DNA of 42,216 nt from Geobacter sp. (GCA_027356255.1 DAIEGL010000265.1:1-42216), one strand, 5' to 3'; shown: positions 17,245 to 26,512, numbered from the stretch's first letter. The notes: generated by a model not told the origin, from the letters alone. Translations and numbers: made by a program.

Positions 17245-19374
17245 ATGACATATCCAGAGCTTATTTCAGCATCCCGATCCGGCCGGACCGGACTCCGCGC
17301 GGTCCGGCTGGTGTGGTTCGCCCTTTGTCTGATGATCGCCCATGGGGCGCAGGCCCAGGGGTTAGACCGTTTGCAGCGGGTGGAGATCGATCGGCACGGG
17401 AGCTACACCCGCATCGCCTTCAAGCTTGACGACCATTGCACCTATTCATTGTTGCAGCTGCCGGACCGGCTCCGACTCACCCTCAACGGCGCCGACTCGC
17501 CGCGCTTCAGGAGGCTCAAGGCCTACTCTGACCAACATATCGGTGGGATTGCCTTCTCCCAGCACGGCGACGACGTTCACGTGTCCATCGTCAAAAAGGG
17601 TGGGGCGGATGTGCGGGTCCTCGACCAGGTGGACGATGTCCTGACCGTCGATGTGGGCTCCTTTTCCGTGCAGCAGGACGCTCCTGCCATCGCGCCGGGG
17701 CGTGAGCGGATACTGAGCGGGACCGAGAAACTGATCAGGGAGTTCGACCCGCCACTCAGGTCAGAAATTCCATTCGTCCCGACGGACCCAGTCCAGCTTC
17801 AACGGGTGGTTGCCGGAGAAGACGTGCTTCTCTTCCAGAAAGGGGAAGGGCTTCTCTACAAGGGAAAGGCGGCCGAGGCGGTCGAGGTCTTCACCTACTT
17901 CGCGAAAAAGGAAACGCCGCTGCGGGCGCTTGCCTCCTACCGCCTGGGCGAGGCCCTCTATCTGCTGCAACGCTACGGGGAGGCGTTGCAGGCGTTTCGT
18001 GCGGGAGAGCGACTCTGGCCCGAGTACCTGTCGTTCAGTCCCGGGACGACCTTTTACTATGCGGACAGCGTTGCGCGCATGGGGGACCCGGCGTCCGGCA
18101 GGCGGATGCTGGTTCAACTGATCGCCCGTTTGGCGGACAAGACCTATGCGCCGCTACTTCTGGACCGGCTGGCCGACATCCTCGCCCGCAGCGGCAGGGA
18201 AAAGGAGGCCGTCACCATATACGGCACCGTGGCGCAGAATTTTGCCGGAAGCGATGCGGCCGACCATGCCGCATTGAAACTGGCGGACAGGCGCCTGTTT
18301 TCCGTCGGGCTTCAGGATTACCAGTCCCTGATAAGGGAGTACCAGGATATCAACGGCTCCTCCGGCGACCTGTCGCTGCGGGACGATGCCTGTTTCAAGG
18401 CGGCCTTCCTCGAGTCGCTTTACGGTCAGTGCGAAACGGCCCTGGACGCCATAATCCGTTACGAAACGCAATATCCGCAGGGGAAATTCGCCACCATTGC
18501 ACAAGGGATGCGCGAAGAGCTGATCCTTCTGGTCTACCGGGAGCGGTATGAGGCCAAGGATCACGAGGGGGTTGTCAGCCTGGCGCAGCAGAACCGCGAT
18601 TATCTCTCCAGATGTTTTACCGACGATCTCTTCATCCACCGGCTGTCGGATGGGTTTGCGGAGATCCGCAAGCCTGCAGCGGAAGTAGCGATGTTCAACT
18701 ATCTGATCGAGCGCGATTGGGCGGCCTCCGCCGCTCCGTTCATGTACTGCCGGATCATCGATGATGCCTTGGCGCTCGCCGATCTCCGGATGGCTGAAGC
18801 GGCAGCCCGCAGCTTCCTCGTCCGGTTCCCCCGTCATCCCGATGCCCACCATGTACTTGAGCAACTGGGGGAAATCAGCTTCTACAAAAAGGATATGCCA
18901 TCGGTCGCAGCCGAGCTCTCCTGGCTTTGCAAACCGGGCGCAGACGCCGGTTCCATGAACAGTTACTATTACCTGGGAAAGGCGCTTGAGACCCTGCGGG
19001 ACCAGAAGGGGGCCGAACGGGCACTGACCAGGTTTGTTGACGGGGTGCGGCTGGGGGGCATCGCGTCGCCTTTGGCCGGCGACGCGTATTTCACCATCGG
19101 TTCGGGGAGAAAAGGGCGCAAGGACTACCGGGGGGCGATGGCCGTCTATCGCGCCGGGCTCGAAAATGCCGGCAGTGAGATGCGGGACCAGTTTCTCTAC
19201 GCGATGGGCGAACTGGATATGCATCTGAAGAATTACCGCGAAGCCAAGGCCCTGTGGGGGCGGATCGTAAAGGAAGGAAGCGATCCGGTCTGGCGCAAGA
19301 TGGCTCAGCAGTCCCTGAGCGACCTTGAGTGGCAGGAAAATAACGACAAGACCTTTTCTCCCACGTCAAAATAA
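17245..19374 (+). CDS. Exported AMIN-like / tetratricopeptide-repeat protein
   Basis: This is a 709-residue secreted protein. With the start at ATG 17245 there is a signal peptide (hydrophobic core LVWFALCLMIAHG, likely cleavage after AQA). An AMIN-like beta domain follows at about residues 40-145 (VEIDRHGSYTRIAFKL, YSLLQLPDRLRLTLNGA, VDDVLTVDVGSF). The rest is helical TPR-type repeats, e.g. FFAKKETPLRALASYRLGEALYLLQRYGEAL-type units. AMIN domains are found in PilQ and amidases and bind peptidoglycan. It stands between chemotaxis and flagellar genes behind a sigma-54 promoter, so a role in flagellum or pilus passage through the wall is plausible but unproven. In-frame ATGs at 17077 and 17182 exist; 17077 lies before the predicted transcript start. 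Confidence 0.82.
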   Translation: MTYPELISASRSGRTGLRAVRLVWFALCLMIAHGAQAQGLDRLQRVEIDRHGSYTRIAFKLDDHCTYSLLQLPDRLRLTLNGADSPRFRRLKAYSDQHIGGIAFSQHGDDVHVSIVKKGGADVRVLDQVDDVLTVDVGSFSVQQDAPAIAPGRERILSGTEKLIREFDPPLRSEIPFVPTDPVQLQRVVAGEDVLLFQKGEGLLYKGKAAEAVEVFTYFAKKETPLRALASYRLGEALYLLQRYGEALQAFRAGERLWPEYLSFSPGTTFYYADSVARMGDPASGRRMLVQLIARLADKTYAPLLLDRLADILARSGREKEAVTIYGTVAQNFAGSDAADHAALKLADRRLFSVGLQDYQSLIREYQDINGSSGDLSLRDDACFKAAFLESLYGQCETALDAIIRYETQYPQGKFATIAQGMREELILLVYRERYEAKDHEGVVSLAQQNRDYLSRCFTDDLFIHRLSDGFAEIRKPAAEVAMFNYLIERDWAASAAPFMYCRIIDDALALADLRMAEAAARSFLVRFPRHPDAHHVLEQLGEISFYKKDMPSVAAELSWLCKPGADAGSMNSYYYLGKALETLRDQKGAERALTRFVDGVRLGGIASPLAGDAYFTIGSGRKGRKDYRGAMAVYRAGLENAGSEMRDQFLYAMGELDMHLKNYREAKALWGRIVKEGSDPVWRKMAQQSLSDLEWQENNDKTFSPTSK

Positions 19375-19461
19375 TGACCTGGGTCAAAAGTGAGGGGCCG
19401 AAACGGCGGGGCAGACCGACTCGCCGGGTCTAACTATCGGTAATTACAGATAAAACTATGC

Positions 19462-19477
19462 TGGTACGAGTTTTGCT
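19462..19477 (+). promoter_or_regulatory. Sigma-54 promoter of the flgB flagellar operon
   Basis: TGGTACGAGTTTTGCT at 19462-19477 has GG and GC spaced by 10 bases and differs from the TGGCACG-N4-TTGCT consensus at one position. It is about 30 bases ahead of the flgB start, in a 131-base gap, and probably drives the early basal-body operon. Confidence 0.82.
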
Positions 19478-19505
19478 CGGATGCTGATTGGGAAAGGGGG
19501 TGCAT

Positions 19506-19928
19506 ATGCCGATCGACGGTATTTTCGGGGTAACTGTTGACGTGTTGGGCAAGAGTCTGGACCTGAGGGCCAGAAACCACGGGTATATTTCGGCGAACCT
19601 TGCCAACGCGGAAACCCCCGGCTACGTCCCCACCACCCTCTCCTTCGAAGGGGAACTGAAAGAGGCGCTCAACGGCAGAGGGAAAAACAGAGGAGCGCTC
19701 ACCAATCCGCGGCATATTCCCCTCAAGGGTGGGAACGGGACATTGGACGGCGTCAGGGGAACGGTGATCGAAACGCCCGCGGACGCGCCCGGTGTTGACG
19801 GCAACAAGGTAGAACTGGAGAACGAGATGGGGAAGATGGTGGAAAACCAGATCATGTATAACGCAACCGTACAGCTTTTGGGGAAAGAGTTCGACAGTAT
19901 AAAAACCGCAATCAAGGGAGGGAACTAA
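19506..19928 (+). CDS. flgB: Flagellar basal-body rod protein FlgB
   Basis: This is a proximal rod subunit of the flagellar axle. The 140-residue protein has the N-terminal rod signature in NHGYISANLANAETPGYVP and a C-terminal helix with EMGKMVENQIMYNATVQLL, both typical of FlgB. The ATG at 19506 follows GAAAGGGGG; the in-frame TTG at 19488 would fall on the predicted transcription start. First gene of the flagellar cluster; its stop abuts the flgC start. Confidence 0.95.
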   Translation: MPIDGIFGVTVDVLGKSLDLRARNHGYISANLANAETPGYVPTTLSFEGELKEALNGRGKNRGALTNPRHIPLKGGNGTLDGVRGTVIETPADAPGVDGNKVELENEMGKMVENQIMYNATVQLLGKEFDSIKTAIKGGN

Positions 19929-20369
19929 ATGGACTTCTTTACGTCTATGGATATCAGCTCCTCCGCGTTGACCGCCGAGAGAACCAGGATGAATCTCATC
20001 TCCAGCAACCTGGCCAACGCCAACTCGACGAGGACCGCCGCAGGGGGGCCGTACCGGCGCAAGGATGCGGTATTTTCCGCGCGCCCCGTTGCCGAACCCT
20101 TCAGCTCGGTCTTCAACAGGGCCGGCGGCAGTGAGGTCCCGCAACAGGTCGGCGTCGTGCAGATTACCGAAGACCAGAACCCGCCGCGCTTGCAGTACGA
20201 CCCGACCAATCCCGACGCAAACCAGCAGGGGTATGTGGCTCTGCCCAATGTAAACGTCGTCGAGGAGATGGCGGACATGATCGCCGCCACCAGGACCTAT
20301 GAGGCCAACGTTACGGCGGCCCAGGCGGCGAAAAGCATGGCGATGAAGACGCTCGACCTCGGGCGGTAA
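19929..20369 (+). CDS. flgC: Flagellar basal-body rod protein FlgC
   Basis: This is a second proximal rod subunit, 146 residues. The N-terminal SALTAERTRMNLISSNLANANSTRT segment carries the rod/hook family motif. The C-terminal YVALPNVNVVEEMADMIAATRTYEANVTAAQAAKSMAMKTLDLGR block is nearly invariant in FlgC. It directly follows the flgB stop codon without a gap, with GGGAGGGAAC as ribosome site. Confidence 0.97.
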   Translation: MDFFTSMDISSSALTAERTRMNLISSNLANANSTRTAAGGPYRRKDAVFSARPVAEPFSSVFNRAGGSEVPQQVGVVQITEDQNPPRLQYDPTNPDANQQGYVALPNVNVVEEMADMIAATRTYEANVTAAQAAKSMAMKTLDLGR

Positions 20370-20417
20370 AATTGTGCGGGAAGCGTCGGATGACGGCATC
20401 TTCCCAGGAGGAACCAG

Positions 20418-20726
20418 ATGGTGATAAAGGGGATTGAAAGCGGGATAGGGATCGAACATGCGTTCCCTTCGCCCATTGCCAAGGAGCCCAAGGGCGCTGC
20501 GCCGGTCGAGGATTTCAGCAAATACCTCGGTGAAATGGTCGGCAAGGTGAACGAAATGCAGGTGACGGCGGACAAGTCGATCCAGAGCCTTGCGGTCGGC
20601 GAATCCAAGGGGCTCCATGAGGTCATGCTCGCGGTGGAAAAGGCGAGCATCTCCTTCCAGTTTCTGAGCCAGGTGCGCAACAAGGCGGTCGATGCGTATC
20701 AAGAGGTCATGAGGATGCAGGTATAA
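20418..20726 (+). CDS. fliE: Flagellar hook-basal body protein FliE
   Basis: This is the MS-ring/rod junction protein, 102 residues. The C-terminal half, VGEMVGKVNEMQ-like helix followed by KSIQSLAVGESKGLHEVMLAVEKASISFQFLSQVRNKAVDAYQEVMRMQV, is the FliE signature. A CAGGAGGAACC ribosome site stands right before the ATG. Gene order flgB-flgC-fliE-fliF is standard. Confidence 0.96.
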   Translation: MVIKGIESGIGIEHAFPSPIAKEPKGAAPVEDFSKYLGEMVGKVNEMQVTADKSIQSLAVGESKGLHEVMLAVEKASISFQFLSQVRNKAVDAYQEVMRMQV

Positions 20727-20786
20727 GGAGTCCGCAGTTATTCATTCCACCAACGGAACGGATTGGTAAATTGATACGGGGTTTGC

Positions 20787-22355
20787 ATGCCGGAAGGTCT
20801 TAAAAAACTGCTCGAACCATTTCTTACGCTTCCTCCCGCCAAGCGCATGATCGTGGCCGGGGTCGCCGTGGCTTCCCTTGTGGCATTTGCGGTCCTGATC
20901 CTGATTGCCAACAGGACCGATTATCGGCCCCTGTTCGCCAACCTGACCAGCGAGGATGCGGGCGAGATCGTCAAGAAACTGAAGGACCAGAAAGTGCCGT
21001 ACCAGATAGCCTCCGACGGCAAGGCGATCCTCGTCCCATCCGACAAGGTCTACGACCTGCGGCTTTCTCTGGCGAGTGAAGGGCTCCCGCAGGGAGGGGG
21101 CGTAGGGTTCGAGATCTTCGACCGGAAGAACTTCGGCATGACGGAATTCGTCCAGAAGCTCAACTATCAACGGGCCTTGCAGGGGGAGTTGTCGCGCACC
21201 ATAGCGCAGCTCAACGGGGTGGAGCAGGCGCGGGTCCACCTGGCGATACCCGAGAAATCCCTCTTCAAGGACAATGAAAAGCCGACGACCGCCTCCGTGG
21301 TGCTGAAGATGAAGTCGAACCAGACGCTGCGCGACAGCGAGGTGCAGGGGGTGGTACACCTGGTGGCCTCTTCCATCGAGGGGATGGACCCCGATAACGT
21401 GACCGTGCTGGACAGCCGCGGCAAGATCCTGAGCAAGGTCGGCGCTTCGGACGCGACGAGCAAGATGACCAGCACCATGCAGGAAACCCAGCGGAACTAT
21501 GAAAAAAACCTGGAAGATCGCCTCCAGTCACTCCTGGACAAGGTGGTGGGGACCGGAAGATCGGTGGCGCGCGTTTCCGCAACGTTCGATTTCAAGCAGG
21601 TGGAAAAGTACGAGGAGAAATACGACCCCGATTCCACTGCAGTACGCAGCGAGCAGCGCAGCGATGAAAAGGGGGGGACGAGCACCGTTGCCACGGGTGT
21701 TCCCGGCGTGCAGTCGAACATGGGGAAGGCCGCCCCGGCAGGAGGGACTTCCGGCGGGGGGTCGAAGAGCGATGAAACCCTCAACTACGAGGTGAGCCGC
21801 TCTACCGCCAGGATCATCGAACCGGTCGGGAACATGAGCAAGATCTCCGTGGCCATCCTGGTTGACGGCAAGTATGTGCTGCCGGCCAACGCCAAGGAAG
21901 GGGCCAAGGCCAAGTACCAGCCGCGCTCCCCCGATGAGCTGCAGAAGATAGAGGCCCTCGTCAAGAGCTCCGTCGGATTCGATGCGACGCGCGGCGACCA
22001 GGTGACGGTCGCCAATATCCCCTTCCAGGAAACCGACGATGGCGGGGCGGGCGACCAGGACAGTTGGTGGAATGCACCGATCGTGCAGACGCTCATGAAA
22101 AACCTGCTGATCGCGCTGGGCTTTTTCGCCCTCCTCTTCCTGGTGATCCGGCCGCTCTTGAAGATGCTGAAACCGCATACGGCCGCCACCGCCTTTCAGC
22201 CGCTCCCCGATGAGGAGGCGCTGCAACTGGCCGAGGCGCACAAGCAGGAGCTGGCGCTGCAGAGCGTCAACCAGCTGGAACTGATAGAAAAGGTCAAGCA
22301 GGACCCCTATCAGGTAGCGCAGATCCTGCAGAACTGGCTGGCTCACAAGGATTAA
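20787..22355 (+). CDS. fliF: Flagellar MS-ring protein FliF
   Basis: FliF forms the membrane-supramembrane ring that houses the export gate and carries the rotor. The 522-residue protein has two transmembrane helices (about residues 22-44 and 437-457) flanking a large periplasmic part with ring-building motifs. These include YRPLFANLTSEDAGEIVKKL, LPQGGGVGFEIFD and LSRTIAQLNGVEQARVHLA. A Gly/Ser-rich low-complexity stretch lies near residues 310-330. The C-terminal tail ends in the FliG-binding helix (QVAQILQNWLAH). The ATG follows CGGGG; fliG begins 22 bases after the stop. Confidence 0.97.
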   Translation: MPEGLKKLLEPFLTLPPAKRMIVAGVAVASLVAFAVLILIANRTDYRPLFANLTSEDAGEIVKKLKDQKVPYQIASDGKAILVPSDKVYDLRLSLASEGLPQGGGVGFEIFDRKNFGMTEFVQKLNYQRALQGELSRTIAQLNGVEQARVHLAIPEKSLFKDNEKPTTASVVLKMKSNQTLRDSEVQGVVHLVASSIEGMDPDNVTVLDSRGKILSKVGASDATSKMTSTMQETQRNYEKNLEDRLQSLLDKVVGTGRSVARVSATFDFKQVEKYEEKYDPDSTAVRSEQRSDEKGGTSTVATGVPGVQSNMGKAAPAGGTSGGGSKSDETLNYEVSRSTARIIEPVGNMSKISVAILVDGKYVLPANAKEGAKAKYQPRSPDELQKIEALVKSSVGFDATRGDQVTVANIPFQETDDGGAGDQDSWWNAPIVQTLMKNLLIALGFFALLFLVIRPLLKMLKPHTAATAFQPLPDEEALQLAEAHKQELALQSVNQLELIEKVKQDPYQVAQILQNWLAHKD

Positions 22356-22377
22356 AACACGTTGTTAGAGGTGTCGG

Positions 22378-23370
22378 ATGACCGGAGCCGATAAAGCGGC
22401 AATATTGCTCATATATCTTGGACCTGAAGCGACTAGCAAGGTCTTCGAGCATATGGACGATGTGGACATAAAGAAAATCAGCCAGAGCATGGCGCGGCTC
22501 GGGCATGTTTCGCGTGACGAGATCCAGACGGTGGTCAACGAGTTCACCGACATCACCAACCCCGATACCGGCTTCTTTTCCCAGGGGGAAGAGTTCGTCA
22601 AAAAGATACTGGAAAAGGCGCTCGGCGTGCAGAAGGCCCAGAGCCTCCTCCAGGAACTGCGCACCTCCAGCATCGGAGACATGGTGGACGTTCTCGCCAG
22701 CATGGATTCGAAAACCATCGCCAACTTCTTTTCCCAGGAGCATCCCCAGACCATTGCGGTCATTCTCGCCAAACTGAAGCCGAAACAGACCAGTGAGATA
22801 ATCGGGCTCCTCCCCCAGGAGCTCCAGGCCGAGGTGGTGCTGCGCATCGCCGAGGTCGATCAGGTCTCCCCGGAAATCATTTCCGAGATCGACGAGGTCA
22901 TCCGCAAGGAGCTGACGTCCCTGGGCGGCATCCAGAGGTTCAAGGTGGGCGGGGTGGAGAAGGTGGTGGACATGTTCGCCTACCTCGACCGGAGCAGGGA
23001 GAAGAAGATCCTCGATCGCCTGGATGTCCTCAACCAGCCCCTGGCGGAGGTTATCCGCAAGCACCTCTTCACCTTCGAGGATATCTTCAAGCTGGATGAC
23101 CGGGCGATCCAGTCGATCATGCGCGAGGTGAGCAACGACACCCTCACCCTGGCCATGAAGACCTCGCCCGACGAGGTGAAGGAGAAGATCTTCCGCAACA
23201 TCTCCACCCGCGCCGCGGACATGATCAAAGAGGACCTGGAGGTCCTGGGGCCGGTGCGGCTCTCGGATGTGGAGAAGGCCCAGTCCGAGATCATAAAGGT
23301 CGTGAGGAAGATGGAAGAGGAAGGAAAGGTGGTCATAGCCGGACGCGGAGGGGACGATGTTCTCGTCTAA
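22378..23370 (+). CDS. fliG: Flagellar motor switch protein FliG
   Basis: FliG is the rotor protein that generates torque with MotA. It is 330 residues, the usual length. The N-terminal domain begins MTGADKAAILLIYLGPEATSKVFEHM. The middle domain holds the EHPQTIA motif, and the C-terminal torque domain holds charged TFEDIFKLDDRAIQSIMREV and DMIKEDLEVLGPVRLSDVEKAQ segments. It overlaps fliH by 14 bases. Stator genes motA/motB are not in this window. Confidence 0.98.
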   Translation: MTGADKAAILLIYLGPEATSKVFEHMDDVDIKKISQSMARLGHVSRDEIQTVVNEFTDITNPDTGFFSQGEEFVKKILEKALGVQKAQSLLQELRTSSIGDMVDVLASMDSKTIANFFSQEHPQTIAVILAKLKPKQTSEIIGLLPQELQAEVVLRIAEVDQVSPEIISEIDEVIRKELTSLGGIQRFKVGGVEKVVDMFAYLDRSREKKILDRLDVLNQPLAEVIRKHLFTFEDIFKLDDRAIQSIMREVSNDTLTLAMKTSPDEVKEKIFRNISTRAADMIKEDLEVLGPVRLSDVEKAQSEIIKVVRKMEEEGKVVIAGRGGDDVLV

Positions 23371-24160
23371 CGTCATCAAATCGAACGGCCCCGCAGAGGG
23401 GTTTGTCTCTTTCGGCTTCGCGGAGTTTACCGAAGAGGCGGTCGCATCAGGGAACTGCGAGGGGGGAGACAGCTTTATCCCGCTCAACTTCGGCAGGTGG
23501 GGGGAGGAGGCCGCGCCGCAGGAGGTGGAGGAAGCGACCGAGGTGGATGCAGAACCGGCGGAGGCCGAGCCGGAGGTGGCCGTACCGGTGATCCCCGAGG
23601 AAGAGGCGGCGCGAAAGGTACAGGCGGCCTTTAACGAGGGGGTTTGCGAGGGGAGCCGCCAGGCCGAAGAGTCCCTCTCCAAGGTGAGCGAGGCTCTGGC
23701 CAAGGCCCTGCTCAGCACGGGGGGGCTGCGGCAGAAAGTCATGCAGGAGTGCGAAGAGGACCTGCTCGGGCTTGCCGTCATGATTGCGAGAAAGATCATC
23801 CTCCAGGAGATATCCATCGACCGGCGGATACTGGTGAACATCGTCAAAGAGGCGGTAAGCAACGTTTCAGAAGGGGACGAGGTCGTAGTCAGGCTGAATC
23901 CGGCCGACTACGAGATCGTCGCCGACAACAGGCAGTTTTCCCCCGGTGCGAACGAGAAAAGGCGGATGACGCTCAAGGCGGATGAAGGGATACCCAGCGG
24001 CGGTTGCCTGGTCGATACCTCCATGGGGGCCATAGATGCGAGGATCGATGCGCAGCTGGACGAGATTTTCCGGCGCTTCACGGAGGAGCGGAGCTTTCTG
24101 GCCGATTTCCAGGAGATCGCGGCAGGGGGGGATTTCATAGATGTCTCTCAAGAGGATTGA
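23357..24160 (+). CDS. fliH: Flagellar assembly protein FliH
   Basis: FliH is the stator and regulator of the export ATPase FliI. The 267-residue protein has a variable acidic N-terminal part (residues ~30-85, many Glu/Ala/Val/Pro). Then comes AARKVQAAFNEGVCEGSRQAEESL, and a conserved C-terminal domain with LAVMIARKIILQEISIDRRILVNIVKEAV and GGCLVDTSMGAIDARIDAQLDEIFRRF. Start overlaps fliG and its end overlaps fliI by 20 bases, as expected for coupled translation. Confidence 0.93.
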   Translation: MFSSNVIKSNGPAEGFVSFGFAEFTEEAVASGNCEGGDSFIPLNFGRWGEEAAPQEVEEATEVDAEPAEAEPEVAVPVIPEEEAARKVQAAFNEGVCEGSRQAEESLSKVSEALAKALLSTGGLRQKVMQECEEDLLGLAVMIARKIILQEISIDRRILVNIVKEAVSNVSEGDEVVVRLNPADYEIVADNRQFSPGANEKRRMTLKADEGIPSGGCLVDTSMGAIDARIDAQLDEIFRRFTEERSFLADFQEIAAGGDFIDVSQED

Positions 24161-25472
24161 TCTGGGGCGTTATACGCGGGCCGTCGAAGCAGTGAAGCCG
24201 ATAAAGCTCCACGGCAAGGTGACGCAGGTGGTGGGGCTCGTCATCGAAGGGTTTTGCCCGGAGACCGCAGTCGGGACCCTCTGCGAGATCAATTCCCAGG
24301 GGAGCGAACCGATTCCCGCCGAGGTGGTCGGTTTCCGCGACAACAAGACGCTCCTGATGCCGCTGGGAGAGTTGCGCGGCGTGGGGCTCGGCAGCCTGAT
24401 ATCGGTGCGGCGGGAAAAGGCGTCGCTCGGCGTGGGACCGGCCCTCCTGGGACGCGTGATAGACGGTCTCGGCGCGCCGATTGACGACCGGGGCCCGATC
24501 ATTACCGGCGAGGAGTACCCCATCTACGCCATGCCGGTAAACCCCATGAAAAGGCGCCCGATCCGCGAACCTCTCGACCTCGGCATCCGGGCCATTAACG
24601 GCCTCCTCACCTGCGGCGAGGGGCAGCGGGTTGGGATCATGGCGGGCTCGGGGGTGGGCAAATCCACCCTGCTCGGCATGATCGCCCGCTATACCGAGGC
24701 GGATGTCAATGTGATCGCCCTCATCGGCGAGCGGGGGAGGGAGCTCCGCGAGTTCATCGAAAAGGACCTGCAGGAGGAGGGGCTGAGGAAGTCAGTGGTG
24801 GTGGTGGCCACGTCCGACCAGCCACCCCTGGTGAGGATGCGCGGCGCCTACATCGCCACCACCATTGCGGAATATTTCCAGGCCCAGGGGAAAAAGGTGC
24901 TGCTGATGATGGATTCGGCCACCCGCTTTGCCATGGCCATGCGGGAGGTGGGGCTGGCGATAGGGGAGCCGCCGACCACCAAGGGTTATACGCCGTCGGT
25001 CTTCGCTGCCCTCCCCAAGCTCCTTGAGCGGACGGGGAACTTCCAGGGGGGGAGCATCACCGGGCTCTATACGGTGCTGGTCGAGGGTGACGATTTCAAC
25101 GAACCGGTCTCCGACGCCATGCGCAGCATCCTCGACGGGCACATCATCCTCTCCCGGGAGCTGGCGGCGAGAAACATCTACCCCCCCATAGACGTCCTCA
25201 ACAGTGCCAGCAGGGTGATGATGGACGTCACCTCCAGGGACCACCAGAAGCTGGCGGGGGGATTCAAGGGGGTGCTCGCCACCTATCGCCAGGCCGAAGA
25301 CCTGATAAACATCGGCGCCTACAAGGCGGGGAGCAATCCGAAGATCGATTACGCCATTGCCAAGATAGAGCAGATGAACGCCTATCTGAAGCAGGACATC
25401 CATGACGGGGTGGGGGTGGAGGCCGCAGTGGCCTCGTTGTCCGGAATTTTCGATGCCCCCATGGCGTTGTGA
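24141..25472 (+). CDS. fliI: Flagellum-specific export ATPase FliI
   Basis: FliI is the hexameric ATPase of the flagellar type III export apparatus, related to F1-beta. It is 443 residues. Walker A GSGVGKST lies near residues 170-177, and Walker B KVLLMMDSATRFAMA near 253-267. The DVNVIALIGERGRELREFIEKDL segment and the late signature RVMMDVTSRDHQKLAGGFK-like region are family hallmarks. A 20-base overlap with fliH and ribosome-site-like GGGGGGATTTC upstream support the ATG at 24141. A 77-base gap with an inverted repeat follows before fliJ. Confidence 0.98.
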   Translation: MSLKRIDLGRYTRAVEAVKPIKLHGKVTQVVGLVIEGFCPETAVGTLCEINSQGSEPIPAEVVGFRDNKTLLMPLGELRGVGLGSLISVRREKASLGVGPALLGRVIDGLGAPIDDRGPIITGEEYPIYAMPVNPMKRRPIREPLDLGIRAINGLLTCGEGQRVGIMAGSGVGKSTLLGMIARYTEADVNVIALIGERGRELREFIEKDLQEEGLRKSVVVVATSDQPPLVRMRGAYIATTIAEYFQAQGKKVLLMMDSATRFAMAMREVGLAIGEPPTTKGYTPSVFAALPKLLERTGNFQGGSITGLYTVLVEGDDFNEPVSDAMRSILDGHIILSRELAARNIYPPIDVLNSASRVMMDVTSRDHQKLAGGFKGVLATYRQAEDLINIGAYKAGSNPKIDYAIAKIEQMNAYLKQDIHDGVGVEAAVASLSGIFDAPMAL

Positions 25473-25482
25473 GGGTATGACG

Positions 25483-25524
25483 TGGCTTAGGGAAGTTTGC
25501 TTCAATCCGTGACTGTGTAAGCCA
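25483..25524. other. Inverted repeat in the fliI-fliJ gap
   Basis: TGGCTTA (25483-25489) and TAAGCCA (25518-25524) are exact inverse complements around a 28-base loop, and GAAG/CTTC forms a small inner hairpin. There is no T tract, so this is more likely an mRNA structure than a terminator. Confidence 0.35.
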
Positions 25525-25549
25525 GATTGGCCGGCTAGCGAGGTGTGTC

Positions 25550-25996
25550 ATGACGAAGAAAGGGTTCGAACTGGATCAGGTCCTCAACTTCCGTAAGGAG
25601 GTGGAGAAAATGCGGAAGATCGATTTTGCCGCCGCAAAGCAGGAATTCGAGGGGGCCAGCGCGCTCTTGATGCGGGAAGAGGAGGCGATGAACCAACTCA
25701 CCCACGAATTGGCCGACAAGCAGAGAGAGGGGATATCTGCCGTCGAATTGCAGCTTTACGCCGACTTCAGCCGGAAAAAGACCGTGGACATCCGGCAGCA
25801 TCGCCAGGCGGTGATCTCCCTGGAAAGGAAAATGGCAGAAAAGAGGGAGACCCTTCTCGACGCCGCCAAGGACAAGAAGGTGCTGGAGGCATTCAAGGAG
25901 CGGAAGATCAGCGCCTACATGCGGGGGATGGCGGAAACGGAGCGGCATTTCCTCGACGAGATATCCGTCCAGAAAGCGGGGCACGGCAAGAGATGA
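25550..25996 (+). CDS. fliJ: Flagellar export protein FliJ
   Basis: FliJ is a small coiled-coil chaperone/stalk of the export ATPase. The 148-residue protein is all-helical and rich in Lys, Glu and Gln, starting FELDQVLNFRKEVEKMRKIDFAAAK. The C-terminal KKVLEAFKERKISAYMRGMAETERHFLDEIS is typical of FliJ. Its identity is supported mainly by position after fliI and by this C-terminal motif. The stop overlaps the next start by 4 bases. Confidence 0.9.
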   Translation: MTKKGFELDQVLNFRKEVEKMRKIDFAAAKQEFEGASALLMREEEAMNQLTHELADKQREGISAVELQLYADFSRKKTVDIRQHRQAVISLERKMAEKRETLLDAAKDKKVLEAFKERKISAYMRGMAETERHFLDEISVQKAGHGKR

Positions 25997-26511
25997 AAAA
26001 GATTCTATTTTGGACTGCCCTGACGGTCATTCTGCTCTTCTTGCTCGCTGATGCGGATTTCTCGTCCCTGCGCAGGGTTGCCATGGCCGCAAGCCAGACC
26101 GCATCCAGAGGGGGGGCGCGCCCCGTGACGGCGGACGAGGCTGCGGCGCTGGAGACGAAAAGGCAGCAGCTGGTCGAGAAGGAAGCGGCCCTGAAGGTCA
26201 AGGAAGATGAGCTGAACAAGCTTTCCGCCGTCCTGGAGAGCCGGATAAACGGCCTGAACGCGGCCAGGAAGGCGGTGGACGCATCCGTGCAGGCCAGGAA
26301 AAGCCAGGACAGCGAGCGTTTCAAGAAGATGCTGAAGATATACAAGGCGCTCCGGCCCGATGAGGCGGGGAAGCTTCTGGACAAGCTTGACGAGTCGCTG
26401 GTCATCCAGATGCTCGACCAGATGGACCAGAAAACGGTCGTGAAACTCATCCCGTACCTCAACCAGCCGCGGGTCCTGAAGTGGACCAGGGAGAACGTCG
26501 CGGTCAGGTAA
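25993..26511 (+). CDS. MotE-like protein (MgtE N-domain type)
   Basis: This 172-residue protein has one N-terminal membrane anchor (about residues 5-21). A Glu/Lys coiled coil follows at about 45-115 (EAAALETKRQQLVEKEAALKVKEDELNKL). The C-terminal helical domain reads KIYKALRPDEAGKLLDKLDESLVIQMLDQMDQKTVVKLIPYLN, like the N-terminal domain of MgtE. Genes of this build lie between fliJ and fliK in many flagellar operons; the sinorhizobial counterpart MotE is a chaperone for MotC. Overlap with fliJ (ATGA) suggests coupling. A GC hairpin with a TTTT tail follows the stop. Confidence 0.82.
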   Translation: MKKILFWTALTVILLFLLADADFSSLRRVAMAASQTASRGGARPVTADEAAALETKRQQLVEKEAALKVKEDELNKLSAVLESRINGLNAARKAVDASVQARKSQDSERFKKMLKIYKALRPDEAGKLLDKLDESLVIQMLDQMDQKTVVKLIPYLNQPRVLKWTRENVAVR

Positions 26512-26512
26512 G

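Noticed and set aside
22294-23862. 522-codon minus-strand frame over fliG/fliH
   Set aside because: Antisense to well-identified flagellar genes, with no ribosome site or domain; a GC-driven shadow.
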